Assembly: GCA_049509675.1 (NCBI GenBank)
Contig: JBEKZQ010000268.1
Location: forward strand, 1 to 8,804
Source: JBEKZQ01 sp049509675
Lineage (GTDB): Bacteria > Planctomycetota > Planctomycetia > Pirellulales > Thermoguttaceae
Length of the DNA: 8,804 nucleotides
Direction of reading: 5' to 3'
A program made the translations under genes and the position numbers. Of the stretch, positions 1 to 6,102 are shown piece after piece (position 1 is the first letter of the stretch; each line of letters starts with the position of its first letter). The notes under the pieces were generated by a model. The model worked only from the letters and a program-made list of their open reading frames with translations. It did no database searches and was not told where the DNA came from.

Positions 1-203
1 CCCGCGCGTGCGGGGAACACGCCGGCAGCATGCGGATCGTATCCAGATAGTGCGGTTCATCCCCGCGCGTGCGGGGAACACAAGGTGTGTATAAAAATAT
101 GCCAGAGACGCGGCGGTTCATCCCCGCGCGTGCGGGGAACACGGTCTTCTCTTCCACGACGGCAACGCCTTCGTCGGTTCATCCCCGCGCGTGCGGGGAA
201 CAC
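1..203 (-). CRISPR. Type I-E CRISPR array (partial, leader-proximal end)
   Basis: Three complete identical 29-nt repeats lie at 53-81, 114-142 and 175-203. A fourth is cut by the window edge at 1-20. They are separated by three 32-nt spacers (21-52, 82-113, 143-174), an exact 61-bp period. Read on the minus strand the repeat begins GTGTTCCCCGC and ends ATGAACCG, with a 7-bp stem (TCCCCGC/GCGGGGA) around an ACGC loop. This is the type I-E repeat family; E. coli has the same layout with handle ATAAACCG. That similarity sets transcription on the minus strand, in line with the cas genes, so the repeat at 175-203 is the leader-side, newest end. Cas6e cleavage after position 21 would leave an AUGAACCG handle. 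No repeat has degenerated, so the array probably continues beyond position 1. The spacers do not obviously match anything else in the window. Confidence 0.98.
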
Positions 204-253
204 TCTTCACCATAAAGCCAGGCGCACCAATAAGTTCCGAGTTTCAAAAAACC
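204..253 (-). promoter_or_regulatory. CRISPR leader (short, between cas2 stop and first repeat)
   Basis: Only 50 bp separate the cas2 stop codon from the first repeat. On the minus strand the stretch opens with a T-run (GGTTTTTTGAAAC), has TTGGT at 230-226, and ends GTGAAGA directly against the repeat's GTGTTCC. The E. coli type I-E leader, as I remember it, also ends in AGA at this junction and carries a TTGGT integrase-anchoring motif, but much farther upstream. I see no good match to the IHF consensus and no convincing -35/-10 pair; TTGAAA at about 247-242 resembles a -35 box but has no partner at proper spacing. The functional leader, or the array promoter, may therefore reach into the 3' part of cas2. 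The assignment rests mainly on position and array orientation. Confidence 0.7.
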
Positions 254-262
254 CTACCAGGG
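246..262 (-). terminator. Possible weak terminator or pause at the cas2 stop
   Basis: On the minus strand CCCT-GGT-AGGG forms a 4-bp stem with a 3-nt loop, followed at once by six T residues. The cas2 stop codon TAG (256-254) straddles the loop and the second arm of the stem. The order (hairpin then T-run) is that of an intrinsic terminator, but the stem is much shorter than usual, so it may be a weak terminator, a pause site or chance. It lies exactly between the cas operon and the array. Confidence 0.22.
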
Positions 263-583
263 AAAATCGTCTTCGGTTGTCTCAACGTCAGCTTCGGGAA
301 CCTCGCCGCGCGGTACGAACGAACAGAGCTTCAGCCCGTCCAGTTCCACGGGAACGCGACGATTGACCCCGCAGGTATCAAAATCCAGGCCCAAGTCATT
401 CGGATTGGCCCAGACGAGCACGGCATTTCCTTCTCCGATCTCCTCCTTTACCACGGCCCACGTTCGCTCGCGCACTCTTCGGGAGTAGTCGCCGACATAC
501 ACCCCCGCGCGCACCTCCAGGAAGAGCCGCGTCAGGTACCCGCGCAAGCGCGGTGGGGCATTCTCAAGAACGATGACCAGCAT
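254..583 (-). CDS. cas2: Cas2, type I-E (CRISPR adaptation, structural subunit of the integrase)
   Basis: This 109-residue protein matches Cas2 of the I-E (CasD/Cas2e) type: MLVIVLENAPPRLRGYL at the start, FLEVRAGVYVGD at 21-32 and NRRVPVELDGLKLCSFVP at 74-91 all correspond closely to E. coli Cas2. A Cas2 dimer bridges two Cas1 dimers in the complex that captures prespacers and inserts them at the leader-side repeat. The start at 583 is chosen because homology begins at residue 1 and AAGGAG lies 10 nt upstream; the longer open frame to 880 is antisense-like readthrough in another frame of cas1. The gene overlaps the cas1 3' end by 20 nt. E. coli Cas2 is 94 residues and ends near SFLPV; here about 17 more residues follow (from R92), acidic and ending DDFPW. 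No exonuclease domain is fused, unlike some I-E Cas2 proteins. Confidence 0.97.
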   Translation of the reverse strand: MLVIVLENAPPRLRGYLTRLFLEVRAGVYVGDYSRRVRERTWAVVKEEIGEGNAVLVWANPNDLGLDFDTCGVNRRVPVELDGLKLCSFVPRGEVPEADVETTEDDFPW

Positions 584-1475
584 CTCCCGTTTGCTCCTTG
601 TTTGGGATTGCGATGGGCATGGCTTCCTCATGGGCCGTCGGCAGGGGAATGCCGCCGGCCGCCAGAATCTCCTCGATGGTGGGAATGATCCGCTCCAGCA
701 ACTTGTGCTTGCGGAAACTGTTGCGGCTATAGAGCCGCGTTTCACGCTCCGGGTTGCCCTTGCCCGCAGCCGCCACCTTGAAGGCGATGCGAACGGAAGT
801 CTCGAACTTGAAAAGGTCGGCAATGTCGTACACGAACGACAAAGGCTTGCCGGTGTGCAGAAAGCCGATGGCCGGGGCATAGCCGGCCGCCAAAATGGCC
901 GCCTCGCATAGCCCGTACAGGCAGTGATTGGCCACGCTGAGGCAGCGGTTCACCACGTCGCTGGCGTCGAACTTCTCCGGATCGTACTCCCGCTTGTCCC
1001 AGGAGACCCCCAGTTGCTGGGCCAGCAGCTTATACATGGTGCGCACGCGCACCCCTTCGATGCCGCGCAACTGGTCGATACTGCGGCGGGCGGGCGGTTC
1101 TTCCTGGAAGCGAAAGCGGTACATGGCGCGCACTACCTTGATGCGCAGGTCGTCGTCCAGGGCGAGTTTGGCCTGATAGAGCAGGCGGTCGGAGCGGGCC
1201 CCGCCCGGCTGGCCCGCCGAATAGAGCCGCACGCCGCCCTCTCCGACCCACTGGATGAGGCAGCCCACCTCGGCCGCCAGGGCCACGGCCTCGTGCGTAA
1301 TGCGCGTGCCCGGTTCCAGGAAGATGCAGGCCAAGCCTCCGACGGGCAGGTGCGTGCGGACGCCCTCCTTGTCGATCAACACCAGCGCGCCGTCCTGGAC
1401 TTCAACGTTTCCGCACTGCAGCCAGGCCATGCTGGTCCGCTCTTTCATGGGGATGGGGTTGGATTCGAGCCTCAT
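564..1475 (-). CDS. cas1: Cas1, type I-E (CRISPR spacer integrase)
   Basis: The 303-residue product is collinear with E. coli Cas1 (305 residues) over its full length. It catalyses the two transesterifications that join a prespacer to the first repeat. The metal-binding triad is intact: E140 in LRGIEG, H207 in FLHTGK, and D220 in VYDIAD, each one position below E. coli E141, H208 and D221. Other shared blocks are LEPGTR (54-58 region), GQPGGARSD (88-96) and AAGYAPAIGF (196-205). The start at 1475 is preferred because SNPIPMKERTSM aligns with the E. coli N-terminus, AGGGGA sits just upstream, and the ATG overlaps the cas5e stop as ATGA. The open frame continues upstream to 1721, but that part is a shadow of cas5e. 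The gene shares 20 nt with cas2, so the two adaptation proteins are probably translationally coupled. Confidence 0.98.
   Translation of the reverse strand: MRLESNPIPMKERTSMAWLQCGNVEVQDGALVLIDKEGVRTHLPVGGLACIFLEPGTRITHEAVALAAEVGCLIQWVGEGGVRLYSAGQPGGARSDRLLYQAKLALDDDLRIKVVRAMYRFRFQEEPPARRSIDQLRGIEGVRVRTMYKLLAQQLGVSWDKREYDPEKFDASDVVNRCLSVANHCLYGLCEAAILAAGYAPAIGFLHTGKPLSFVYDIADLFKFETSVRIAFKVAAAGKGNPERETRLYSRNSFRKHKLLERIIPTIEEILAAGGIPLPTAHEEAMPIAIPNKEQTGDAGHRS
594..599 (-). promoter_or_regulatory. cas2 ribosome binding site
   Basis: AAGGAG on the minus strand ends 10 nt before the ATG at 583, inside the cas1 coding region. A second purine run, GGGAG, abuts the ATG directly. The site supports starting cas2 at 583 instead of at any codon farther upstream in the long open frame. 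Confidence 0.6.
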
Positions 1476-2167
1476 GATGTCCCCTGAAAAATTCGTATCC
1501 TGCGGGGCGCAAACATGCGCCGATCCGAGGCGAAGGACACCGGCTGATCGGGCAGCGAGTCTCGCCCTTCGGCAAAGGACTCGACATCCTCTTGTCGGGT
1601 GAAGGATTCCAGCGGTTCCTCGCCGATGAGCAGCTTCAACGCCTCGGCGCGGGAGTCGCGCAATCCGGCCAATACGGGCGCGGAAGGAACGCAAGTCTTG
1701 CGTCCCAGCCAGAGGCCCCATATCGGATCAGAAAGAGCATCCGCGATCTGCTTGATCAAGACCGCGTTGCCTTCGATTACAACGCCGAAAGAAGCGTCCG
1801 TGAGGTATTGCCGGCGGGTGATATGGCAAGGCTTCACCCCGCCGTCGGCTCTCCTCGTGTTCTGTACGGTGTGGTAGTCCTCCAATCGCCGAACGGCCAG
1901 CTTCGCGTCTCTGGCGGCATTCGCGAACTTTTGCTCGACCACGCGGGGAATGGCGACGGTCGTTATGCGTACTTCCGCGAACTCCGCGAGAAACGTGTGT
2001 TCTTCAGCACTGCCGCGCGGGAAACCAAGAGCGGCGCAGCACATTCCGGCCAGGGCGCTCTTGGTGGGCATGAGGCCGGTGTTGCGCCGATTGTACTGGC
2101 TGTCGAAGCCCCAGGATTGGAGCGGGCCTTGCAAACGGAGAGCAAGAAACTTGTTTTCAGACGACAT
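1472..2167 (-). CDS. cas5e: Cas5e / CasD, Cascade subunit binding the crRNA 5' handle
   Basis: The product has 231 residues (E. coli CasD 224). Cas5e caps the 5' end of the crRNA in Cascade, gripping the repeat-derived handle between Cas7 and Cse1. Recognisable family blocks are the N-terminal RAMP strand LALRLQGPLQSWG (8-20), the TGLMPTKSALAGMC segment (30-43), the DYHTVQNTRR loop (97-106), the RRQYLTDASF block (118-127; E. coli WREYLCDASF) and LWLGRKTCVPSAP (152-164). Cas5e lacks nuclease activity in this subtype because Cas6e does the processing. The ATG overlaps the end of cas7e by 11 nt, with a GAGGTG ribosome site upstream, and its TGA overlaps the cas1 start as ATGA. It is thus the junction gene between the interference and adaptation halves of the operon. 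Confidence 0.97.
   Translation of the reverse strand: MSSENKFLALRLQGPLQSWGFDSQYNRRNTGLMPTKSALAGMCCAALGFPRGSAEEHTFLAEFAEVRITTVAIPRVVEQKFANAARDAKLAVRRLEDYHTVQNTRRADGGVKPCHITRRQYLTDASFGVVIEGNAVLIKQIADALSDPIWGLWLGRKTCVPSAPVLAGLRDSRAEALKLLIGEEPLESFTRQEDVESFAEGRDSLPDQPVSFASDRRMFAPRRIRIFQGTS
1480..1485 (-). promoter_or_regulatory. cas1 ribosome binding site
   Basis: AGGGGA lies 4 nt before the ATG at 1475, inside the last codons of cas5e. The spacing is short, but with the ATGA overlap and homology from residue 1 it decides the cas1 start against in-frame ATGs at 1448 and 1430, which would cut conserved N-terminal residues. Confidence 0.55.
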
Positions 2168-3368
2168 GCTTCACCACCTCTTCGAGAAATGACGGCAAGC
2201 TCATTTCAGGGATCTCTTTCTCAAGGACAGCCTCGATTCCCCACGTGGACTTGAGCTTTTCATACTCGGCCTTGAGGCGTTTCACCGATTCCGCGGCGTA
2301 GCCTTGATTGGAGCGCAGCGGGTTCTCGAAGGCATTGACCAATTGGACGGGATGCCCCTTCTCCCGCACCACGCCAAGAACGAAATCCGGCAAGGTGTTG
2401 CCGTTCATTGTATATCTGCGGGCACCGGGAATTGCCTTGATCGTCGCCTCCACGAAGGTGCGCACCACGGCCTGCCGCTCTTCCAGGGTCATGGAAGCGA
2501 GGTGCCCCGCATCGGCCAGCATATCGAGGTTCAGCGCGGCAAAGCGGTAATAGGTGGCGGAGTTGAACTCCAGGGTGCCGGTCATACCGGCGCCGGATTC
2601 CTCCTTGGACTGGAGGTCATCGACCGCGGCGAAGAAGTCGATCTCGTTGTCGGCCTTGTGCGTGGAAAGTGCATGGGAGAACATCCCGGCGGCTTCCACC
2701 GTCAAGGAATGGTCGTTGGCGACCATGCGACCGAAGAGAGCGATATCGGCGGCGTCTTTCGGCAAGCCCTCGTCTTTGAACGCTTTCTTGACGAGTTTTT
2801 TGAGAACTCCTTCCACGACTTTGGTAAACGCTTTCGGGCTGAGCTTCTTGTCGCCCTTGTTCTGCTTGGCGGTCGTCTCTTCTTCTGCATCATCCTCCGC
2901 GTCATCTTCGCTTGCGAGCTTTGCCGTATCCACGCGAGAGACGGCGTCGGCAAGCTTCTGTTTGTCCGGGTCCTCAAGCGAGTGAAGAAGTTTTTTAAAC
3001 ACCTCGTACTCCAGAGGCGATAGAAACATTAGGGTCTTCACCTTTCCCTCGTGCTTTGGGTCAATTTTCGCGAGGTAGTGTCCCGCGCAAAGAGACAATG
3101 CTTTGGCAGTGGTTTCGGCTTCTCCGACAGCAGTGAGGAGTTCGTTGATCTTCTCGATGAAAAGCCGGCTTCGCTGCCCCTTGAATTGTCCGCGCGTATC
3201 GAAGTCTTTCTCGGCCATCATCTCCCGAATCGCGCGTTTCCATGACTGGCTGGAGACCCGCGCGCGCTGCACACCCCCGAAGACGGCCGTCTTGGGCGAA
3301 TTCAGGTCGTCGCGATTGAGGCAGGCGACGGGGACGGACTGGATGATGTGAAGTTCCAAATGTTTCAT
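2157..3368 (-). CDS. cas7e: Cas7e / CasC, Cascade backbone subunit (long form)
   Basis: Cas7e forms the six-subunit helical filament that holds the crRNA spacer in Cascade. The N-terminus HIIQSVPVACLNRDDLNSP (7-25) and GGVQRARVSSQSWKRAIR (31-48) match the family closely. Later blocks DIALFGRMVAND (208-219), FSHALSTHKAD (230-240), IDFFAAVDDLQ (243-253), PGARRYT (314-320) and VNAFENP (344-350) align with E. coli CasC. At 403 residues it is longer than E. coli CasC (363). The excess sits before residue 208, in the helical region, and includes an acidic run (EDDAEDDAEEE, 154-164) followed by a lysine-rich helix-forming stretch (168-200). It is the only gene in the operon with untranslated space before it (27 nt after cas6e), with AAGGA 8 nt before the ATG. 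It overlaps cas5e by 11 nt. Confidence 0.97.
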   Translation of the reverse strand: MKHLELHIIQSVPVACLNRDDLNSPKTAVFGGVQRARVSSQSWKRAIREMMAEKDFDTRGQFKGQRSRLFIEKINELLTAVGEAETTAKALSLCAGHYLAKIDPKHEGKVKTLMFLSPLEYEVFKKLLHSLEDPDKQKLADAVSRVDTAKLASEDDAEDDAEEETTAKQNKGDKKLSPKAFTKVVEGVLKKLVKKAFKDEGLPKDAADIALFGRMVANDHSLTVEAAGMFSHALSTHKADNEIDFFAAVDDLQSKEESGAGMTGTLEFNSATYYRFAALNLDMLADAGHLASMTLEERQAVVRTFVEATIKAIPGARRYTMNGNTLPDFVLGVVREKGHPVQLVNAFENPLRSNQGYAAESVKRLKAEYEKLKSTWGIEAVLEKEIPEMSLPSFLEEVVKHVV

Positions 3369-3395
3369 GGCTATTGTCCTTGCGAAATGGATTGT

Positions 3396-4025
3396 TTACA
3401 AGTTGACCGGTGCGAGCAGAAGGAGGCCAAAACCAAAACCCTTGGCGCTACCGACACCGGCGTAATAGGTTTCCGTGAATTTCTTGGGGTCGGTCACTTC
3501 CAGGACGCCCCGGAACTGGACGCCGCCGTGGCAGGCTGCTTGTTCCTTCTTGCGGAAATGGCTCTTCACCAGGGGGCCGATTTCCAGCGGTTTGTCTGCG
3601 ACGATTTGGAACCCGCCCGCCTGTCCCTTGCGGTCAATCCAGGCGCGGAGTTCATCGGGTTGTATCAGGGGAACGCGCTTCCCATGACGTTGGCGCTGCC
3701 CTTGCCCGTTGCGCTGCACAATGCACTTGACCGGGTTGGCGCGCAAGTCGAAGGCATAATACCGATGGGAGAGAAACGACGGGGAAACTTCCCTGGCGGC
3801 AAAACTCTCCGGCGGGCACCACCCCGGGCGGATCGGCCGTTGCGGAGACAAGACCCAAAGCCGAAACGCTCCCTCCAGCGTGTCGATCCGGGTCAGAAAA
3901 TCCCGCTTCCGATCGGGCTCTCCCGGAAAGCATAGCCACAGCCTCTGATGCCAATCGTAGTTGTCCTGCACACCGTTGGCAAACACGGCCTCGGCGTCAA
4001 TCTCCATGCGAGCGAGCCAACTCAT
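3396..4025 (-). CDS. cas6e: Cas6e / CasE, crRNA-processing endoribonuclease
   Basis: Cas6e is a metal-independent RNase that cuts each repeat at the 3' base of its hairpin and stays bound to the crRNA 3' end in Cascade. The 209-residue product (E. coli CasE 199) has YDWHQRLWLCFP at 23-34. Y23 and H26 fall at the same numbers as the catalytic Tyr23/His26 of Thermus thermophilus Cas6e. It also has FDLRANPVKCI (92-102), GKRVPLI (115-121) and the C-terminal glycine-rich loop GVGSAKGFGFG (190-200) followed by LLLLAP, as in CasE. The start at 4025 is chosen over the open frame to 4097 because homology begins there, GGAAGGAG lies 7 nt upstream, and the ATG overlaps the cse2 stop as ATGA. Its location between cse2 and cas7e differs from E. 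coli and T. thermophilus, where it follows cas5e. Confidence 0.96.
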   Translation of the reverse strand: MSWLARMEIDAEAVFANGVQDNYDWHQRLWLCFPGEPDRKRDFLTRIDTLEGAFRLWVLSPQRPIRPGWCPPESFAAREVSPSFLSHRYYAFDLRANPVKCIVQRNGQGQRQRHGKRVPLIQPDELRAWIDRKGQAGGFQIVADKPLEIGPLVKSHFRKKEQAACHGGVQFRGVLEVTDPKKFTETYYAGVGSAKGFGFGLLLLAPVNL

Positions 4026-4540
4026 GGTTCCGCTCCTTCCTCCGCCGTGGACGGCAATGCGGCGTCCACCCCGGGTGTCCAGAAAGAGGCGGCCCATGCG
4101 GTTCTTACGTGGTCGTTCGGGCCTTTCCAGAAGTTCAAGTCTTTTTCAAGCTGCTTGTAGTTGATGGGCACATCCACGGACTTGGCCATGAGCACCATCC
4201 GGGTCACTCGTTTATAAAGCTCATCGCCCCTTTCCGCCGCAAGCAGGTGCAGGAATCGCCGCTCGGTGGGAGTTAGCTTGCTGTCGCTGCTTTGCTCTTC
4301 GCGACGATTACGTTTGATCGCCAAGCAGGTAGCGCCAAAATTGCCCTCCCTCGCCTCCTCGGGGTGCGTGGCGTAGAGGGCGGCGACAACAGCCGCCAGT
4401 CGGTTCGTCACGGCCACGCCCAGCCGGTGCAAGACCGGCCAGGCGCGGTGTTTTTTGCTCTCCACGAGCGCACAGCGAAGGTCGGCCATCATTCCGCGAT
4501 CTTCCTTATGTCTGTGGAGCTGATCCAAGAGTCTGCTCAT
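4022..4540 (-). CDS. cse2: Cse2 / CasB, Cascade small subunit
   Basis: Cse2 forms the dimer along the belly of Cascade that stabilises the R-loop and the displaced target strand. This 172-residue all-helical protein (E. coli CasB 160) carries the family signatures DRGMMADLRCAL near the N-terminus (14-25), NFGATCLAIK (67-76), RRFLHLLAAERGDEL (94-108), VPINYKQLEKDLNFW (124-138) and RTAWAASFW (146-154), with many conserved basic residues suited to nucleic-acid contact. Sequence conservation in Cse2 is generally low, so these blocks plus position between cse1 and the other Cascade genes make the call. The ATG overlaps the cse1 stop as ATGA and has AAGGAGG 7 nt upstream; its own TGA overlaps the cas6e ATG in the same way. 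The last 15 or so residues are a low-complexity acidic tail. Confidence 0.96.
   Translation of the reverse strand: MSRLLDQLHRHKEDRGMMADLRCALVESKKHRAWPVLHRLGVAVTNRLAAVVAALYATHPEEAREGNFGATCLAIKRNRREEQSSDSKLTPTERRFLHLLAAERGDELYKRVTRMVLMAKSVDVPINYKQLEKDLNFWKGPNDHVRTAWAASFWTPGVDAALPSTAEEGAEP
4033..4040 (-). promoter_or_regulatory. cas6e ribosome binding site
   Basis: GGAAGGAG ends 7 nt before the ATG at 4025, an ideal distance, and lies within the last codons of cse2. It sets the cas6e start at 4025; the open frame extends 24 codons farther but that part overlaps cse2 and has no Cas6e homology. Confidence 0.65.
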
Positions 4541-6102
4541 TCTTCATCCTCCTTTTCCGATGGTTCGGTCTCCGTTTTTCGGTTCATCAATCGTTTCCAG
4601 CCTTCGGCGAATGCCCGCACTTGCCGGGGCGTTCCCTGCCCGCAGGCAGTGCGATAGGCGTCACAGGCAGCGGCAAAGAGCATTCTCCGCCATGCCTCGC
4701 GGGTCGGCCGGCTGTTATCGGTGCCGATCGCTTCGATATGTGCCATGAGCAAGGGGAGACTCTTTTCGACGGTCGTCCAGTAGTGGGTGGTCGCGATGCC
4801 GTGGAGTTTCGCTTTCAATTCTCCCTTGCTTGGACCGGCGCTTTTCAAGCGACCTTCCCACCCACCGTCGATTGCTGACCTGTAGCCTTCGACCGCCCAA
4901 CCGAGACGGCTGGCGTGTCCATCTGCGCTCTTGACTTCGAATTCGTAGGCAGAAACCCCTTCAGGACTGGCGAGGCGCGCCGGAATCCTGAAGACCGATT
5001 CGGCCGTATCGACAATGTTGGCTTGATCACGAGCCAAGGCCCCGACGATCAAATCACATCCTTGGCCGTCCTGAATCGCGCGGAGAGAAAGCGGCCCGCC
5101 GTTACCCTCGGCCTTCCGCTTTACGATTACTGCCCCGAGCTCGCGCCAGAGCGCCCTAGAGGGACGGTACGAAAGGATCGCCCTTTCCTCCTTCTTGGGG
5201 CTTCGCCGCACTAGCACCGTTGCGGTTGGCTCCTGTGGAAAACCATCGGAAAACGTGGGATAAACCAAGCCATCTCCGAGAAGCATCCACCCTCCTTTCG
5301 GATCCAACCGCATAAACCGGGTCATGGGCACCAGACGCCCGAAATAGTTTGCCGTGGCGTTTTCTATGCCCGCGACATCGGCATGGGAAAGAGGTGGTTG
5401 CTCCCAGACAGGTTTTCCAATTGGTCGTTCTCCGTAGCTGAAATGAATATCGTCATGCGTTGGCAAATTGAGATGTATTGATTCGACAAGATTCCGCCCT
5501 CGCAAAAGAGCATGAACCATTGAAGCGGGTGCGCAAGGAGCGTCTTTCGACGATTTCGTGGTCTGTTTTCCGTCCCAATAAACTTGCGATATCAGTCCCC
5601 CCGGAGAGAAACACTGGTATGTCAGGAAGGAAAGCACCAAGTCAGCAGTAGCGACTGGCCGCGTTTCGTCCATACCGCTGTGATCGAAAAGGGTGGTGTT
5701 ATTCCCCGTCGCATACGAGAAGTTGAGCTTTGAGGTGGGAGTCCAACCAGACGTATCATCAGTCCCCTTTTTTTTGCCACCACGCTTGGATAGCCCCGCC
5801 ACCTGCAACCAGGGCTTTTCTGGGTGGAACAACTCGAACGAACCCCTCCATCTGTCCAAATATTGTGCTGCCGCGGCGGGCAGGCGTGACGGAACCTCTC
5901 GCCATTCATCAAAGTCTTTTGGGCCGTCCAGGGCCGCATGGGCAACGCAAAGGAAAAGCCGCATCAGTGCCACCCGTTCATGCGGACGCACCGCCAGATC
6001 GGCAAACTGCCCGCCGTTGGTCAACACTTCGCAAAGGCTGGCCAATTGTGATTTTCCGGCGGTCGTCACCACCGGTATCCAAGGGTCAGAGGCTACGTTC
6101 AT
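4537..6102 (-). CDS. cse1: Cse1 / CasA (Cas8e), Cascade large subunit, PAM recognition
   Basis: Cse1 reads the PAM in double-stranded DNA, starts R-loop formation and recruits Cas3. The 521-residue product (E. coli CasA 502) has the family N-terminus SDPWIPV (5-11). It has the conserved loop region KLNFSYATGNNTTLFDH (125-141), where the GNN-TLFDH core is typical of bacterial Cse1 and corresponds to the L1 loop that contacts crRNA handle and PAM. CFSPGGLISQ (164-173) and NYFGRLVPMTRFMRL (252-266) are further family blocks. The C-terminal third is helical, as expected for the four-helix bundle that contacts Cse2. The charged C-terminus (KTETEPSEKEDEE) is probably disordered. A strong AAGGAGG precedes the ATG, which overlaps the cas3 TGA as ATGA, so Cas3 and Cascade are encoded on one message. 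PAM preference cannot be read from the sequence. Confidence 0.97.
   Translation of the reverse strand: MNVASDPWIPVVTTAGKSQLASLCEVLTNGGQFADLAVRPHERVALMRLFLCVAHAALDGPKDFDEWREVPSRLPAAAAQYLDRWRGSFELFHPEKPWLQVAGLSKRGGKKKGTDDTSGWTPTSKLNFSYATGNNTTLFDHSGMDETRPVATADLVLSFLTYQCFSPGGLISQVYWDGKQTTKSSKDAPCAPASMVHALLRGRNLVESIHLNLPTHDDIHFSYGERPIGKPVWEQPPLSHADVAGIENATANYFGRLVPMTRFMRLDPKGGWMLLGDGLVYPTFSDGFPQEPTATVLVRRSPKKEERAILSYRPSRALWRELGAVIVKRKAEGNGGPLSLRAIQDGQGCDLIVGALARDQANIVDTAESVFRIPARLASPEGVSAYEFEVKSADGHASRLGWAVEGYRSAIDGGWEGRLKSAGPSKGELKAKLHGIATTHYWTTVEKSLPLLMAHIEAIGTDNSRPTREAWRRMLFAAACDAYRTACGQGTPRQVRAFAEGWKRLMNRKTETEPSEKEDEE

Noticed and set aside
221..235. Candidate IHF site in the leader
   Set aside because: CACCAATAAGTT fits the IHF consensus poorly, with mismatches in both the WATCAA and TTR halves, so it was not listed.
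584..880. Longer Cas2 start at 880
   Set aside because: Residues before 583 are Ser/Arg/Pro-rich readthrough of cas1 in another frame with no Cas2 similarity.
924..1487. Long plus-strand open frames (also 2304-3023, 3348-3935, 6819-7628)
   Set aside because: They lie antisense to well-identified cas genes, have no recognisable domains, and are the usual mirror frames of GC-rich coding DNA.
1476..1721. Upstream extension of the cas1 open frame by 82 codons
   Set aside because: The region codes for cas5e in another frame; Cas1 homology and the ribosome site begin at 1475.
1943..1950. GCGGGGAA inside cas5e resembling part of the CRISPR repeat
   Set aside because: Only about 8-10 bases match, without the rest of the repeat or the palindrome; it is within conserved coding sequence and likely chance.
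4026..4097. Cas6e start at 4097
   Set aside because: The extra 24 codons are a frame-shifted read of the cse2 3' end, rich in Gly and Arg and unlike any Cas6e N-terminus; 4025 has an ideal ribosome site and ATGA overlap.
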